From Ruoffia tabacinasalis (GTDB lineage Bacteria; Bacillota; Bacilli; Lactobacillales; Aerococcaceae), in the NCBI RefSeq assembly GCF_042652985.1, contig NZ_JBHSHQ010000016.1:36097-100096 (forward strand): a stretch of DNA of 64,000 nt. The letters are read 5' to 3'. Positions within the stretch are counted from its first letter, which is position 1. Every line of letters starts with the position of its first letter. The translations under genes were made by a program, and so were the position numbers. The notes under the pieces are model-generated. The model worked only from the letters and a program-made list of their open reading frames with translations, ran no database searches and had not been told where the DNA came from. Below are positions 51,444 through 61,700 of the stretch, in pieces.

Positions 51444-51889
51444 TGGGTGCTATGGGTGTTGAAATGGATATGCCATACGGACTGAACGAAGTTTGGGGTT
51501 ACAAAGGAACAAGAGAACATATGGCTGAGTTAATTGATTTATTCGCTTATGACAAAAAATTTGCGACTGAAGAATTAATTACTGTTCGTCATGAAGCAAG
51601 TCAAGAGCCTGGCTTCCATGAAGCATTCAGTTCAATGTTCCCACATCCACGCCAAAGCTCTGCGGATAACTTATCGTTCCCAGACAAAGAAATTAAGAAA
51701 ATCAAACATAAAACTTTATTAGTTCATGGACGTGAAGATAAAGTTGTTCCAGTAGAAAACTCATATCGATTAATCAATCTACTTGAAAACTCTGATTTAC
51801 ATATCTTCGGAAAATGTGGTCACTGGGTACAAATTGAGAAATCACTTGAATTCTCTGCATTAGTGAATGACTTCGTAAAAGAAGACTAA
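51443..51889 (+). pseudogene. Meta-cleavage-product-type alpha/beta hydrolase remnant (N-terminal half missing)
   Basis: The ~149 residues from LMGAMGVEMDMPYGLNEVWG match the second half of MhpC/BphD-type C-C hydrolases: LIDLFAYDKKFATEELITVRHEAS (cap domain), the catalytic Asp in LLVHGREDKVVP and the His in FGKCGHWVQIEK. The first half, with the nucleophilic serine, is gone. The frame is open further left (to 51353), but that part is antisense to the IclR remnant and shows no hydrolase resemblance. With the divergent IclR fragment this marks a deletion between two head-to-head genes. A product, if made, should be inactive. Confidence 0.85.
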
Positions 51890-51916
51890 TATGTCATTCA
51901 CACTTTATAAATGATA

Positions 51917-51963
51917 AAAACCTGAAGAACTCATACTAGATGTGAGTTCTTCAGGCTTTTTTA
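51917..51963. terminator. Two-way terminator between the hydrolase remnant and the esterase
   Basis: CCTGAAGAACTCA (51921-51933) pairs perfectly with TGAGTTCTTCAGG (51943-51955), with T/A runs on both sides. Confidence 0.88.
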
Positions 51964-52713
51964 TGACCAAGCAAGTTGATCAAGGTAGTCAATTAAGGCT
52001 TCTTGAAAGTCACGAAAAGCAGGGCTAGTCGTTATGACATGGCGACCATCTTGGAAACTATCAAGGTGAACCGTTGCGTGAGTTAATTTACTCGCAATAT
52101 CATCTTGCGTCTTAGGATCAATCAGCTCATCTTGAATTGATTTAGCAATGTAAGTAGGTGTCGTAACTTTCGGTAAGTTATCACGAACACCAATAATTAA
52201 CTCATCAATTTGCTCGATTTGCTGATTCATTAATGGGGTCAAGCTTTCAACTTCCTGTTGAATATCCTCATCGGACCATTTTCTATGTGAAAGAATGCGT
52301 CGAATGGAGCTTGTGATGTATCTTCGAATAGGTGTTGGGTCTAGGCCATTAATACATGGACTGTTGAAGGCGCCAATTCCGGTGAAGTGATTTGGGTACT
52401 TTTGAGCGGCATTCAAAGCTAATATTCCTCCTAGAGACAGCCCCATAATTGCAATTTGCTCATAACCCTCATCTTCTAAGAACTGAATCGCTTCATCAAC
52501 TTGCTGAATCCATTCATTAGGATGGACCTCGAATAAATCGCCCACAGGTTTTGTCCCATGTCCTGCTAGGTTAAAAGCATAGACACTGTAACCAGCCTTG
52601 CGAAGCGCTCTAGCCGTTCGTCCAATTTCTTGAATGCTTCCGACAAAGCCGTGTAATAATAAAACACAACGTGGACCTTCTTGATAATAGATCGTGTCTT
52701 TTGAGTCAGGCAT
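51961..52713 (-). CDS. Carboxylesterase (Est30-like alpha/beta hydrolase)
   Basis: A 250-residue cytoplasmic serine hydrolase. It has VLLLHGFVGS (oxyanion loop), the nucleophile elbow MGLSLGGILALNAA (Ser ~93), AKSIQDELIDP (Asp) and DSFQDGRHVITTSPAFRDF (His near the end). This matches the Gram-positive carboxylesterase/monoacylglycerol-lipase class such as Geobacillus Est30. The physiological ester is unknown. AGGAGAG precedes the ATG at 52713. It lies downstream of the HAD gene, separated from it by a terminator. Confidence 0.85.
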   Translation of the reverse strand: MPDSKDTIYYQEGPRCVLLLHGFVGSIQEIGRTARALRKAGYSVYAFNLAGHGTKPVGDLFEVHPNEWIQQVDEAIQFLEDEGYEQIAIMGLSLGGILALNAAQKYPNHFTGIGAFNSPCINGLDPTPIRRYITSSIRRILSHRKWSDEDIQQEVESLTPLMNQQIEQIDELIIGVRDNLPKVTTPTYIAKSIQDELIDPKTQDDIASKLTHATVHLDSFQDGRHVITTSPAFRDFQEALIDYLDQLAWS

Positions 52714-52732
52714 GTTAATTCTCTCCTTTAAT

Positions 52733-52768
52733 AAAAAACAAGCAATATAACGGGTGTTATACTGCTTG
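52733..52768 (-). terminator. Terminator after the HAD phosphatase gene
   Basis: On the minus strand CAAGCAGTATAAC pairs with GTTATATTGCTTG (one G-U), followed by TTTTTTATT. It should limit read-through into the esterase gene. Confidence 0.8.
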
Positions 52769-52776
52769 TCAAAGTT

Positions 52777-53649
52777 TTATAATTGGTTTAAAATTTCTTC
52801 GATGACAACAGCAACGCCGTCTTCCCGGTGTGAAGGAGCTATAAACTTAGCCATTTCTTTCACTTCTGGTGACGCATTATCCATGGCATAACTATGTCCT
52901 GCCATTTGTAACATCGAGCGATCATTTAATGAGTCCCCGATAGTCGCAACGTCTTCCATAGCAATACCGCGAGAAGCTGCATACTCAGCAACTGCAAACC
53001 CTTTTTGAGCTTTTGAATGTGTGACTTCTAAGTTATCTGGTCCCGAAGACGTAATGTCTAAATCTTCATAGCCTTCAAAAGTTTTAAGGAAGTTAGGCAA
53101 CTTGCTATCAGAGGGTTCACCGAAAATCATAAATTTTAGAGCAGTGGTATCATCTGTATAACTAAACTCACTCATATCTTTAATGTAAGCAAGTTCATGA
53201 ATGAACTGCGCATCACTGGAATAAGCATCGTCTGTTTCGATATTGGTATATTTCTCGATTTCTAATTTGCGAAGCATTCCCTTCACACGATTAACGAAAG
53301 CTTTTTTATCTCCTACATAGAAGTATTTATCTGTCATGACTGAATAAGCCGTTTTAGTTTCTTCTAGGTAGTTCAGCATTTCTTTAACAGTATCAATTTC
53401 TAACGGGATTTTTGTTTCGATGTCACCATCTAAGTTGTAGACGGCGGCCCCATTTAAGTTAATCATTTTACAGTTGATTTTATGAGCATCTAACATTGGT
53501 CTTGCTGAATTGTAGGCACGCCCAGTAGCGATCACAAATTCGATGCCTGCTTGTTGTAGCGCCTTAATTGCTTTCGCATTTCTTTCAGAAACCACGTGTT
53601 CTTCATTGAGAAGCGTCCCATCCATATCCGAGACAAATAACTTAACCAT
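52777..53649 (-). CDS. Cof-type HAD phosphatase
   Basis: A 290-residue HAD-superfamily hydrolase of the Cof/YidA group (sugar-phosphate or nucleotide phosphatases). Motif I is LFVSDMDGTLLNEEH (nucleophile Asp), motif II FVIATGRAYNSARPM, with the conserved Lys in THSKAQKGFAVAEYAA and motif IV TIGDSLNDRSMLQMAG. The large C2 cap lies between motifs. Substrate cannot be told from sequence. AGGATATT before the ATG is a modest ribosome binding site. Confidence 0.9.
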   Translation of the reverse strand: MVKLFVSDMDGTLLNEEHVVSERNAKAIKALQQAGIEFVIATGRAYNSARPMLDAHKINCKMINLNGAAVYNLDGDIETKIPLEIDTVKEMLNYLEETKTAYSVMTDKYFYVGDKKAFVNRVKGMLRKLEIEKYTNIETDDAYSSDAQFIHELAYIKDMSEFSYTDDTTALKFMIFGEPSDSKLPNFLKTFEGYEDLDITSSGPDNLEVTHSKAQKGFAVAEYAASRGIAMEDVATIGDSLNDRSMLQMAGHSYAMDNASPEVKEMAKFIAPSHREDGVAVVIEEILNQL

Positions 53650-53751
53650 TTAATATCCTCCAATAATTTTTAGATTATTTTCTAGCTATAGTTTAACATG
53701 AATCAAAATAAAGTGATATGATATTGCTAAGTATATAAAGAGGTGAAGCAT

Positions 53752-54369
53752 ATGAATGAACAATATTTTTCTAATAATCCCCAAAGTCAACATCAAGAAA
53801 AGCAACTAGATACTGTAGTAAATGGGTTCAATCTTAAATTGATTACCGATAGCGGTGTGTTCTCAAAAGACCGCGTAGACTATGGATCACAGCGTTTAGT
53901 AGAGACGTTTATGGAAGAGAAACAAGTCCTTGAAGGTCAAAAAATTTTAGAATTAGGTAGTGGTTATGGACCAATCGTTATAACCTTAGCTAAAGCATTT
54001 CCTCAAGCCTCGATTACCGCTGTGGAATTAAACGAGCGAGCCTATCACCTTGCCCAGAGAAATAGCTCATTGAATCAAGTTGGGACGATTCAATGGTTAC
54101 TAGATGATGCGACATCAGTCGATCTGAACGGGGAGGTTTTCGATTATGTTCTAACCAACCCACCGATTAGAGCAGGAAAACAGACGGTTCATCAGTTTAT
54201 TACCCATAGCTACAAGCAATTGAAACCAGGAGGCTCCTTATGGGTCGTCATCCAGAAGAAACAAGGAGCACCATCTTTATATAAACATATGGAAGATATT
54301 TTTGGTAATGCTGAGAAAGTAAAGCAAGATAAAGGTTACTGGATATTAACGAGTGAGAAAATCGTGTAA
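53752..54369 (+). CDS. Class I methyltransferase, RsmC-like (YbxB)
   Basis: The 205-residue protein is a small RsmC-type 16S rRNA (guanine-N2) methyltransferase as found near rpoB in Bacillota. The S-adenosylmethionine site is ILELGSGYGPIVITLAKAFP, AVELNERAYHLAQRN follows, and the catalytic NPPI is in DYVLTNPPIRAGK. The preceding GVFSKDRVDYGSQRLVE is the family motif. I start at ATG 53752 after GAGGTG; an in-frame GTG at 53743 overlaps that site. Target G1207 is inferred from family. Confidence 0.87.
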   Translation: MNEQYFSNNPQSQHQEKQLDTVVNGFNLKLITDSGVFSKDRVDYGSQRLVETFMEEKQVLEGQKILELGSGYGPIVITLAKAFPQASITAVELNERAYHLAQRNSSLNQVGTIQWLLDDATSVDLNGEVFDYVLTNPPIRAGKQTVHQFITHSYKQLKPGGSLWVVIQKKQGAPSLYKHMEDIFGNAEKVKQDKGYWILTSEKIV

Positions 54370-54400
54370 AAAATATAAAATATGACGATACAACCTAATA

Positions 54401-54429
54401 TTGAAGTGTCATTTTAATCATGATATAAT
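54401..54429 (+). promoter_or_regulatory. Predicted promoter of the small basic protein gene
   Basis: TTGAAG (54401-54406), exactly 17 bases, then TATAAT (54424-54429); about 85 bases before the ATG at 54516. Confidence 0.65.
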
Positions 54430-54515
54430 TATATTAAGGGTAAGGTAGTAGTTCCGTTACAGTGCCAATCAACCTGACAAAGATGCAAAGACAACATAAT
54501 AGGAGGTTTGCTGTT

Positions 54516-54704
54516 ATGAGTTTCAATAGTGTCCATGATGCACATCGACGAGCGGTTATACAAACGCAACAGGCAATAGTGAAAGAAAGTCGAGATAACA
54601 ATAAGAAAGACAACAAGAAACATTTTAACGTAGATGATACTACACGAGTAGTGAAGGCAGATACATGGGTGGAGCGGTTAAAACAAAGACTAGCTAAAAA
54701 ATAG
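54516..54704 (+). CDS. Small basic protein of unknown function (62 residues)
   Basis: I do not recognise this gene. It has a perfect AGGAGG ribosome binding site (54501-54506), its own promoter and a terminator, so it looks real and is transcribed alone. The product begins MSFNSVHDAHRRAVIQTQQA, is hydrophilic and lysine-rich with KKDNKKH in the middle, and ends VERLKQRLAKK; it is probably helical. No membrane segment, signal or cysteine. A longer in-frame start at 54462 lacks a ribosome binding site. Confidence 0.65.
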   Translation: MSFNSVHDAHRRAVIQTQQAIVKESRDNNKKDNKKHFNVDDTTRVVKADTWVERLKQRLAKK

Positions 54705-54729
54705 TAGACATGCGAACATTAAATAAGCT

Positions 54730-54760
54730 AAGAAGAGTGAGTTTAACTTACTCTTCTTTG
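54730..54760 (+). terminator. Terminator after the small basic protein gene
   Basis: AAGAAGAGT (54730-54738) pairs with ACTCTTCTT (54750-54758), with an inner AGTTTAACT palindrome. Confidence 0.78.
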
Positions 54761-54830
54761 TATTGTTTCCACCAAAAAATTCGAAACGAGTTGTAAGTAA
54801 GCGTGTTAATGATAAATAAGACAAAAAGTA

Positions 54831-54859
54831 TTGACATAGGACTAAAATTCTAGTAATAT
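54831..54859 (+). promoter_or_regulatory. Predicted rpoB-rpoC promoter
   Basis: TTGACA (54831-54836), 17-base spacer, TAATAT (54854-54859), 230 bases before rpoB. Confidence 0.7.
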
Positions 54860-54935
54860 AGATAAACGCAAAGAATAGGTATAGATGAAGGGAAGTCTGC
54901 TGAAATATTGTCCAGCCGACATTCCGCCAGAATAA

Positions 54936-54989
54936 AACAAAAGATTGAGTCGCTTTTTCCAAGAGTCCACAATCCTTTGTTATTTTTTT
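54936..54989 (+). terminator. Terminator-like hairpin in the rpoB leader
   Basis: AACAAAAGATTG (54936-54947) pairs with CAATCCTTTGTT (54970-54981, one mismatch), followed by ATTTTTTT. It lies between the promoter and rpoB, so it is probably an attenuator. The rest of the 54705-55090 gap holds the upstream terminator, the promoter and an A/T-rich stretch. Confidence 0.65.
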
Positions 54990-55090
54990 GCCCAAAATTG
55001 GGTAAAAATCTCAGATGTAACCCAAGGTTAATATTTGTAACATTCTTGTAATATCTAACTTAGTTCTAAAATTTATAAGGGGTGAAGAGC

Positions 55091-58000
55091 TTGAGTAATC
55101 ATCATATTGTGAAATATGGTAAAAAAGCAGAGCGTCGTAGTTATTCACGTATTAACGAAGTACTAGAATCACCAAACTTAATCGAAATCCAAACTGATTC
55201 ATATCAGTGGTTCCTTGAGGATGGGTTAAAAATTATGTTTGAGGATATCTCACCAATCGTTGACCACACAGAAAACTTAGAGTTACATTTTGTAGACTAT
55301 GAATTTAGAGAAGCGAAATATAACGTCGACGAAGCAAGAAGTCATGATGCAAACTATTCTCAGCCAATTTACGTAAAATTACGTTTAGTGAATCGTGAGA
55401 CAAATGAAGTAAAAGAACAAGTTGTTTTCTTTGGGGACTTCCCAATGATGACAGAAATGGGAACATTCATTATTAATGGAGCGGAACGTGTTATCGTTTC
55501 TCAATTAGTACGTTCGCCGAGTGTATATTTCCATGATCGCCTAGATAAGAAAAACCGTCACACATTTACATCAACAGTCATTCCAAACCGTGGTGCATGG
55601 TTAGAATTTGAAACGGATGCTAAAGGTGTTGCGTATGTACGTATTGACCGTACACGTAAATTACCATTAACAGAATTAGTTCGTGCTTTAGGATTCGGAT
55701 CAGATGAAGAAATCTATGATATCTTAACTGAATCAGAATTATTAAACACAACCATCGACAAAGACGTACATAAAAACGTTGCTGACACTCGTGTGGAAGA
55801 AGCACTTAAAGATGTGTACGAACGTCTACGTCCAGGTGAGCCAAAAACTGCGGAAAGTGCAAGAAACTTATTAACAGCTCGTTTCTTTGACCCACGCCGT
55901 TATGACTTAGCGCCTGTTGGACGCTACAAGATCAACAAAAAACTTCACTTAAGATACCGTTTATTAGGCTTAACATTAGCTGAAACTTTAGCGGATCCTG
56001 AAACTGGAGAAGTATTGTTCACTGAAGGTACTAAACTAGAGCAAGATGACATTGAAAAATTAGTTCCTTATTTAGATAAAGGCTTAAACATGGTGACGTT
56101 ACACCCTGCTCCAGAAGCAGTTGTTGCAGAACCAATCGATGTACAAGTTGTTCGTGTTTATTCACCAGAAGATCCAGAACAAATTATTAATATTATTGGT
56201 AATGGTCATCTGACTGAAGAAGTTAAGAGCTTAACACCAGCAGATATCATTGCTTCAATTAACTATTACTTATTCCTAGACTATGGTATTGGTGGAACAG
56301 ACGACATTGACCACTTAGGTAACCGTCGTATTCGTTCAGTAGGGGAATTATTACAAAACCAATTCCGTATCGGATTATCCCGTATGGAACGTGTTGTTCG
56401 TGAACGTATGTCACTACAAGATACATCGTCAATGACACCACAACAATTAATTAACATTCGTCCTGTAGTTGCTGCAATCAAAGAATTCTTTGGTTCATCT
56501 CAACTATCTCAATTCATGGACCAATCAAACCCACTGGGTGAGTTAACACATAAACGTCGTCTATCAGCCTTAGGACCTGGGGGATTAACCCGTGACCGTG
56601 CTGGATACGAGGTACGTGACGTGCATTACTCTCACTACGGTCGTATGTGTCCAATTGAGACACCGGAGGGACCAAACATTGGGTTAATTAACTCACTCGC
56701 AACTTATGCGAAAATCAACGAGTTTGGCTTCATTGAAACGCCATTCCGTAAAGTTGACCGTGAAACAAACCGTGCAACTGAAGAAATCCATTATTTATCA
56801 GCAGATGAGGAAGATTTATATATCGTTGCGCAAGCAAACGCATTACTGAATGAAGATGGAACATTTACAAACGAAACTGTTATGGCTCGTTACAAGTCTG
56901 AGAATATCGAAGTTCCAAGAGAACAAGTCGATTTCATGGATGTATCGCCTAAACAGGTTGTATCAGTTGCGACGGCATCAATTCCTTTCTTGGAAAACGA
57001 TGACTCGAACCGTGCCCTAATGGGAGCGAACATGCAACGTCAAGCTGTTCCATTGATTAATCCTAAAGCACCATATATTGGTACTGGTATGGAATATCAA
57101 GCAGCACATGACTCAGGAGCAGCATTATTATGTAAACGTCCTGGTACAGTTACTTATGTAGATGCAGACCGTATTCGCGTTAAATTAGAAGATGGATCAT
57201 TCGATGATTACCGTTTAACTAAATTTGCACGTTCGAATGCTGGTACATGTTATAACCAACGACCAATTATTGAATCAGGTGAAACTGTTGCTAAAGGAGA
57301 TATCTTAGCGGATGGACCTTCAATGGAAAATGGAGAAATGGCCTTAGGTCAAAACCCATTAGTAGCCTTCATGACTTGGGATGGATATAACTACGAGGAT
57401 GCGATCATCATGTCAGAGCGACTTGTTAAAGATGACGTATATACCTCAATTCATATTGAAGAATATGAATCAGAAGCTCGTGATACTAAGTTAGGACCTG
57501 AAGAAATTACACGCGAAATCCCGAACGTTGGGGAAGACGCACTTAAATATCTAGACAAAGACGGAATCATTGCTATCGGTGCTGAAGTCCGTGATGGGGA
57601 CATTTTAGTAGGTAAAGTAACACCTAAAGGTGTAACAGAACTATCTGCAGAAGAACGCCTATTACATGCAATCTTCGGTGAGAAAGCACGTGAAGTCCGC
57701 GATACATCGCTACGTGTACCACATGGTGGAGGCGGAATCGTTCATGACGTGAAGATCTTTACGCGTGAAAACGGAGACGAATTATCACCAGGAGTAAACA
57801 TGTTAGTCCGTGTTTACATTGTACAAAAACGTAAAATTAGTGAAGGGGATAAAATGGCCGGACGTCACGGTAATAAAGGGGTTGTCTCTTTAATCGTGCC
57901 TGAAGAAGATATGCCATTCTTACCTGATGGAACACCAGTGGACATTATGCTGAACCCATTAGGGGTACCTTCACGTATGAACATCGGACAAGTATTCGAA

Positions 58001-58687
58001 CTTCACCTTGGAATGGCAGCGCGTGAGATGGGTATTAATATCTCTACACCTGTATTCGATGGTGCAAGTGAAGAAGACGTTTGGGAGACAATCAAAGAAG
58101 CTGGTTTAGCAGACGATGCTAAAACTACTTTATATGATGGTCGAACAGGGGAGCCGTTTGATCGTAAAGTATCAGTTGGTGTTATGTACATGCTTAAATT
58201 AGGACACATGGTTGACGACAAGATCCATGCTCGTTCAACTGGACCTTACTCATTAGTAACGCAACAACCATTAGGTGGTAAAGCACAATTTGGTGGACAA
58301 CGTTTTGGTGAGATGGAGGTTTGGGCCCTTGAAGCTTATGGTGCAGCTTACACATTACAAGAGATTCTAACTTACAAGTCAGATGACGTTGTTGGACGTG
58401 TGAAAACTTATGAAGCCATTGTAAAAGGTGAGCCAATTCCAAAACCAGGTGTGCCTGAATCATTCCGAGTATTAGTAAAAGAATTACAATCATTAGGATT
58501 AGACTTACAAGTACTTGATTCAAATCACAAAGAGATCGACTTACAAGACGATGAAGAAGATGACGATATCATTAACTTTAACGCCTTAGAAAAATACAAA
58601 GAAGATCAAAAGCAAGCAAGTCAACAACAAGCAGTTAATAAACCAGTTGCTGCAAGCGAAGCTGTAGAGAAAAACACTGATAAATAA
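55091..58687 (+). CDS. rpoB: RNA polymerase beta subunit
   Basis: RpoB forms one pincer of RNA polymerase and carries the rifampicin pocket. The 1198 residues include the rifampicin region SSQLSQFMDQSNPLGELTHK and RRLSALGPGG, which shows the wild-type Asp, His and Ser by family comparison. GDKMAGRHGNKGVVS and the flap-region sequences are also present. The C-terminal ~60 residues are acidic then Gln/Lys-rich. I start at TTG 55091, 6-7 bases after AAGGGGTGA; GTG 55082 would overlap it. Confidence 0.97.
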   Translation: MSNHHIVKYGKKAERRSYSRINEVLESPNLIEIQTDSYQWFLEDGLKIMFEDISPIVDHTENLELHFVDYEFREAKYNVDEARSHDANYSQPIYVKLRLVNRETNEVKEQVVFFGDFPMMTEMGTFIINGAERVIVSQLVRSPSVYFHDRLDKKNRHTFTSTVIPNRGAWLEFETDAKGVAYVRIDRTRKLPLTELVRALGFGSDEEIYDILTESELLNTTIDKDVHKNVADTRVEEALKDVYERLRPGEPKTAESARNLLTARFFDPRRYDLAPVGRYKINKKLHLRYRLLGLTLAETLADPETGEVLFTEGTKLEQDDIEKLVPYLDKGLNMVTLHPAPEAVVAEPIDVQVVRVYSPEDPEQIINIIGNGHLTEEVKSLTPADIIASINYYLFLDYGIGGTDDIDHLGNRRIRSVGELLQNQFRIGLSRMERVVRERMSLQDTSSMTPQQLINIRPVVAAIKEFFGSSQLSQFMDQSNPLGELTHKRRLSALGPGGLTRDRAGYEVRDVHYSHYGRMCPIETPEGPNIGLINSLATYAKINEFGFIETPFRKVDRETNRATEEIHYLSADEEDLYIVAQANALLNEDGTFTNETVMARYKSENIEVPREQVDFMDVSPKQVVSVATASIPFLENDDSNRALMGANMQRQAVPLINPKAPYIGTGMEYQAAHDSGAALLCKRPGTVTYVDADRIRVKLEDGSFDDYRLTKFARSNAGTCYNQRPIIESGETVAKGDILADGPSMENGEMALGQNPLVAFMTWDGYNYEDAIIMSERLVKDDVYTSIHIEEYESEARDTKLGPEEITREIPNVGEDALKYLDKDGIIAIGAEVRDGDILVGKVTPKGVTELSAEERLLHAIFGEKAREVRDTSLRVPHGGGGIVHDVKIFTRENGDELSPGVNMLVRVYIVQKRKISEGDKMAGRHGNKGVVSLIVPEEDMPFLPDGTPVDIMLNPLGVPSRMNIGQVFELHLGMAAREMGINISTPVFDGASEEDVWETIKEAGLADDAKTTLYDGRTGEPFDRKVSVGVMYMLKLGHMVDDKIHARSTGPYSLVTQQPLGGKAQFGGQRFGEMEVWALEAYGAAYTLQEILTYKSDDVVGRVKTYEAIVKGEPIPKPGVPESFRVLVKELQSLGLDLQVLDSNHKEIDLQDDEEDDDIINFNALEKYKEDQKQASQQQAVNKPVAASEAVEKNTDK

Positions 58688-58783
58688 TTAAAAGTTAGTA
58701 TAACAGGATAGATTGATAAGAGGACCACTCTTTAAACGAGTGGCTCTGTCGACTATCGGCAATTTTATAAGGAGGTTGGCCCT

Positions 58784-61700
58784 TTGATAGATGTTAATAC
58801 TTTTGAATCAATGCAGATTGGTTTAGCATCCCCAGAGAAAATCCGTAGTTGGTCATACGGTGAAGTTAAAAAGCCAGAAACAATTAATTACCGTACATTA
58901 AAACCAGAAAAAGATGGCTTATTCTGTGAGCGTATTTTTGGTCCGTCAAAAGACTGGGAATGTGCGTGTGGTAAGTACAAACGTATTCGCTATAAAGGTC
59001 GTGTTTGTGAACGTTGTGGTGTAGAAGTTACACGTTCTAAAGTACGTCGTGAACGCATGGGGCATATTGAATTAGCCGCTCCAGTAACTCACGTATGGTA
59101 TTTCAAAGGAATTCCAAGTCGTATGGGGCTTATCCTTGATTTAAGTCCACGTTTATTAGAAGAAGTTATTTACTTTGCTTCTTATATCGTGATTGAATCA
59201 GGTGATACACCTTTAGAAGTTAAATCACTATTAACTGAGACAGAATACCGTGAAAAACGCCGTGAATTCGGTAATCGATTTAAAGCTAAAATGGGAGCCG
59301 AAGCAATCGGTGACTTATTAGCAGCCGTTGATATCGAAGCAGAAGTAGCAGAATTAAAAGAGACGTTAAAAACAGCGACAGGACAAAAACGTACACGTGC
59401 GATTCGTCGTCTTGATATTCTAGACTCATTCTTAGAATCAGGTAATGATCCAACTTGGATGATTATGGATGCACTGCCAGTTATTCCACCAGAGTTACGT
59501 CCAATGGTACAACTTGAAGGTGGACGTTTTGCAACAAGTGACTTGAACGATTTATACCGTCGTGTTATTAACCGTAACAACCGTCTAAAACGTTTATTAG
59601 ATCTTGGAGCACCAAACATCATCGTTCAAAACGAGAAACGTATGCTACAAGAAGCTGTTGACTCATTAGTTGATAACGGTCGTCGTGGTCGTGCTGTAAC
59701 TGGACCGGGTAACCGTCCATTGAAATCATTATCACACATGTTAAAAGGTAAGCAAGGACGTTTCCGTCAAAACTTACTTGGTAAACGTGTTGACTATTCA
59801 GGACGTTCAGTAATCGTCGTTGGACCATCATTAAAAATGTACCAATGTGGATTACCAAAAGAAATGGCTATTGAATTATTCAAACCATTTGTAATGAAAG
59901 AATTAGTTGAACGAGATATCGCAGGAAATATCAAAAACGCGAAGAAAATGATCGAAACTCAAGATGACGCAATTTGGCCAGTTATTGAAGATGTGATTAA
60001 AGAACATCCAGTTCTATTAAACAGAGCACCTACGCTTCACCGTTTAGGTATTCAAGCTTTCGAACCAGTGATCGTTGAAGGTAAAGCGATTCGTCTTCAC
60101 CCATTAGTATGTGAAGCTTATAACGCCGACTTTGATGGTGACCAAATGGCTGTTCACGTTCCGTTATCTGAAGAAGCTCAAGCAGAAGCAAGACTATTAA
60201 TGTTAGCTGCACAACATATCCTGAACCCTAAAGATGGTAAACCAGTTGTTACACCATCACAAGATATGGTTTTAGGTAACTACTACTTAACATTAGAAGA
60301 AGAAGGACGTATCGGAGAAGGTATGGTGTTCTCTTCTGTAAGTGAAGTTGAATTAGCTTACCAAAACGGATATGTACACTTACATTCACGTATTGCCATT
60401 CCTGCAGCTTCATTAGAAGGAAAACCATTTACAGATTGGCAAAAAGAACGTTTAATGGTAACGACTGTTGGTAAAGTGATTATTAACCAAATCATGCCAG
60501 AAGAGTTCCCATACTTAAACGAGCCAACAACTGAAAACTTAATTGAACGCACACCTGATAAATACTTCATCGAGCATGGAGTAGATGTCAAAGAAGCGAT
60601 TAAAGAAATGGACTTAGTTCCTCCATTCAAGAAAAAACATTTAGGTAACGTGATCGCAGAAGTGTTCAAACGTTATCAAGTTACTGAAACATCTATCATG
60701 CTTGATAAGATGAAAGACTTAGGTTATAAATACTCAACTCGATCAGGTATTACTGTTGGGGTTGCGGACGTTATTAACTTAGATACTAAAGAAGGAATCA
60801 TTACAGATGCTCATGACCGCGTTGAGAAAATCACTAAGCAATATCGCCGTGGTTTAATCACTGAAGATGAGCGTTATAATAATGTTATCCGTACTTGGGA
60901 ACGTGCGAAAGACCAAATTCAAAACGAACTGGTTGAAAAACTTCCACGTCTTAACCCAATTAACATGATGTCTGACTCTGGTGCCCGTGGTAATATCTCT
61001 AACTTCACTCAGTTAGCTGGTATGCGTGGTAACATGGCGGCTCCAAGTGGTAAGATTATCGAGTTACCGATCACATCGAACTTCCGTGAGGGATTAAACG
61101 TACAAGAAATGTTTATCTCTACCCATGGGGCTCGTAAAGGTATGACCGATACTGCCTTGAAGACAGCCGATTCAGGTTACTTAACACGTCGTTTAGTTGA
61201 TGTGGCACAAGATGTTATCGTTCGTGAAGATGACTGTGGAACAGACAAAGGTTTAGTAATTAGAGCGATTAAAGATGGAAATAGTGTCATTGAATCACTA
61301 GAAGAACGTCTAATCGGTCGTTACTTACAAAAAACTTTACGTCACCCAGAAACAAATGAAGTTATTATCTCTAATAACGAATTAATTACAGAAGATATCG
61401 CGCAACAAATTATTGCTGCTGGTATCGAAGAAGTAACGATTCGCTCAGTATTCACTTGTGATACGATTCATGGTGTATGTAAACACTGTTATGGACGTAA
61501 CTTAGCGACTGGAGACGAAGTTGAAGTTGGTGAAGCAGTTGGTACAATCGCTGCCCAATCAATCGGTGAGCCTGGTACACAATTAACAATGCGTACATTC
61601 CATACGGGTGGGGTTGCCGGTGGTGGAGATATCACTCAAGGTCTTCCTCGTATCCAAGAGATCTTTGAAGCACGTAACCCTAAAGGGTTAGCTCAAATCA

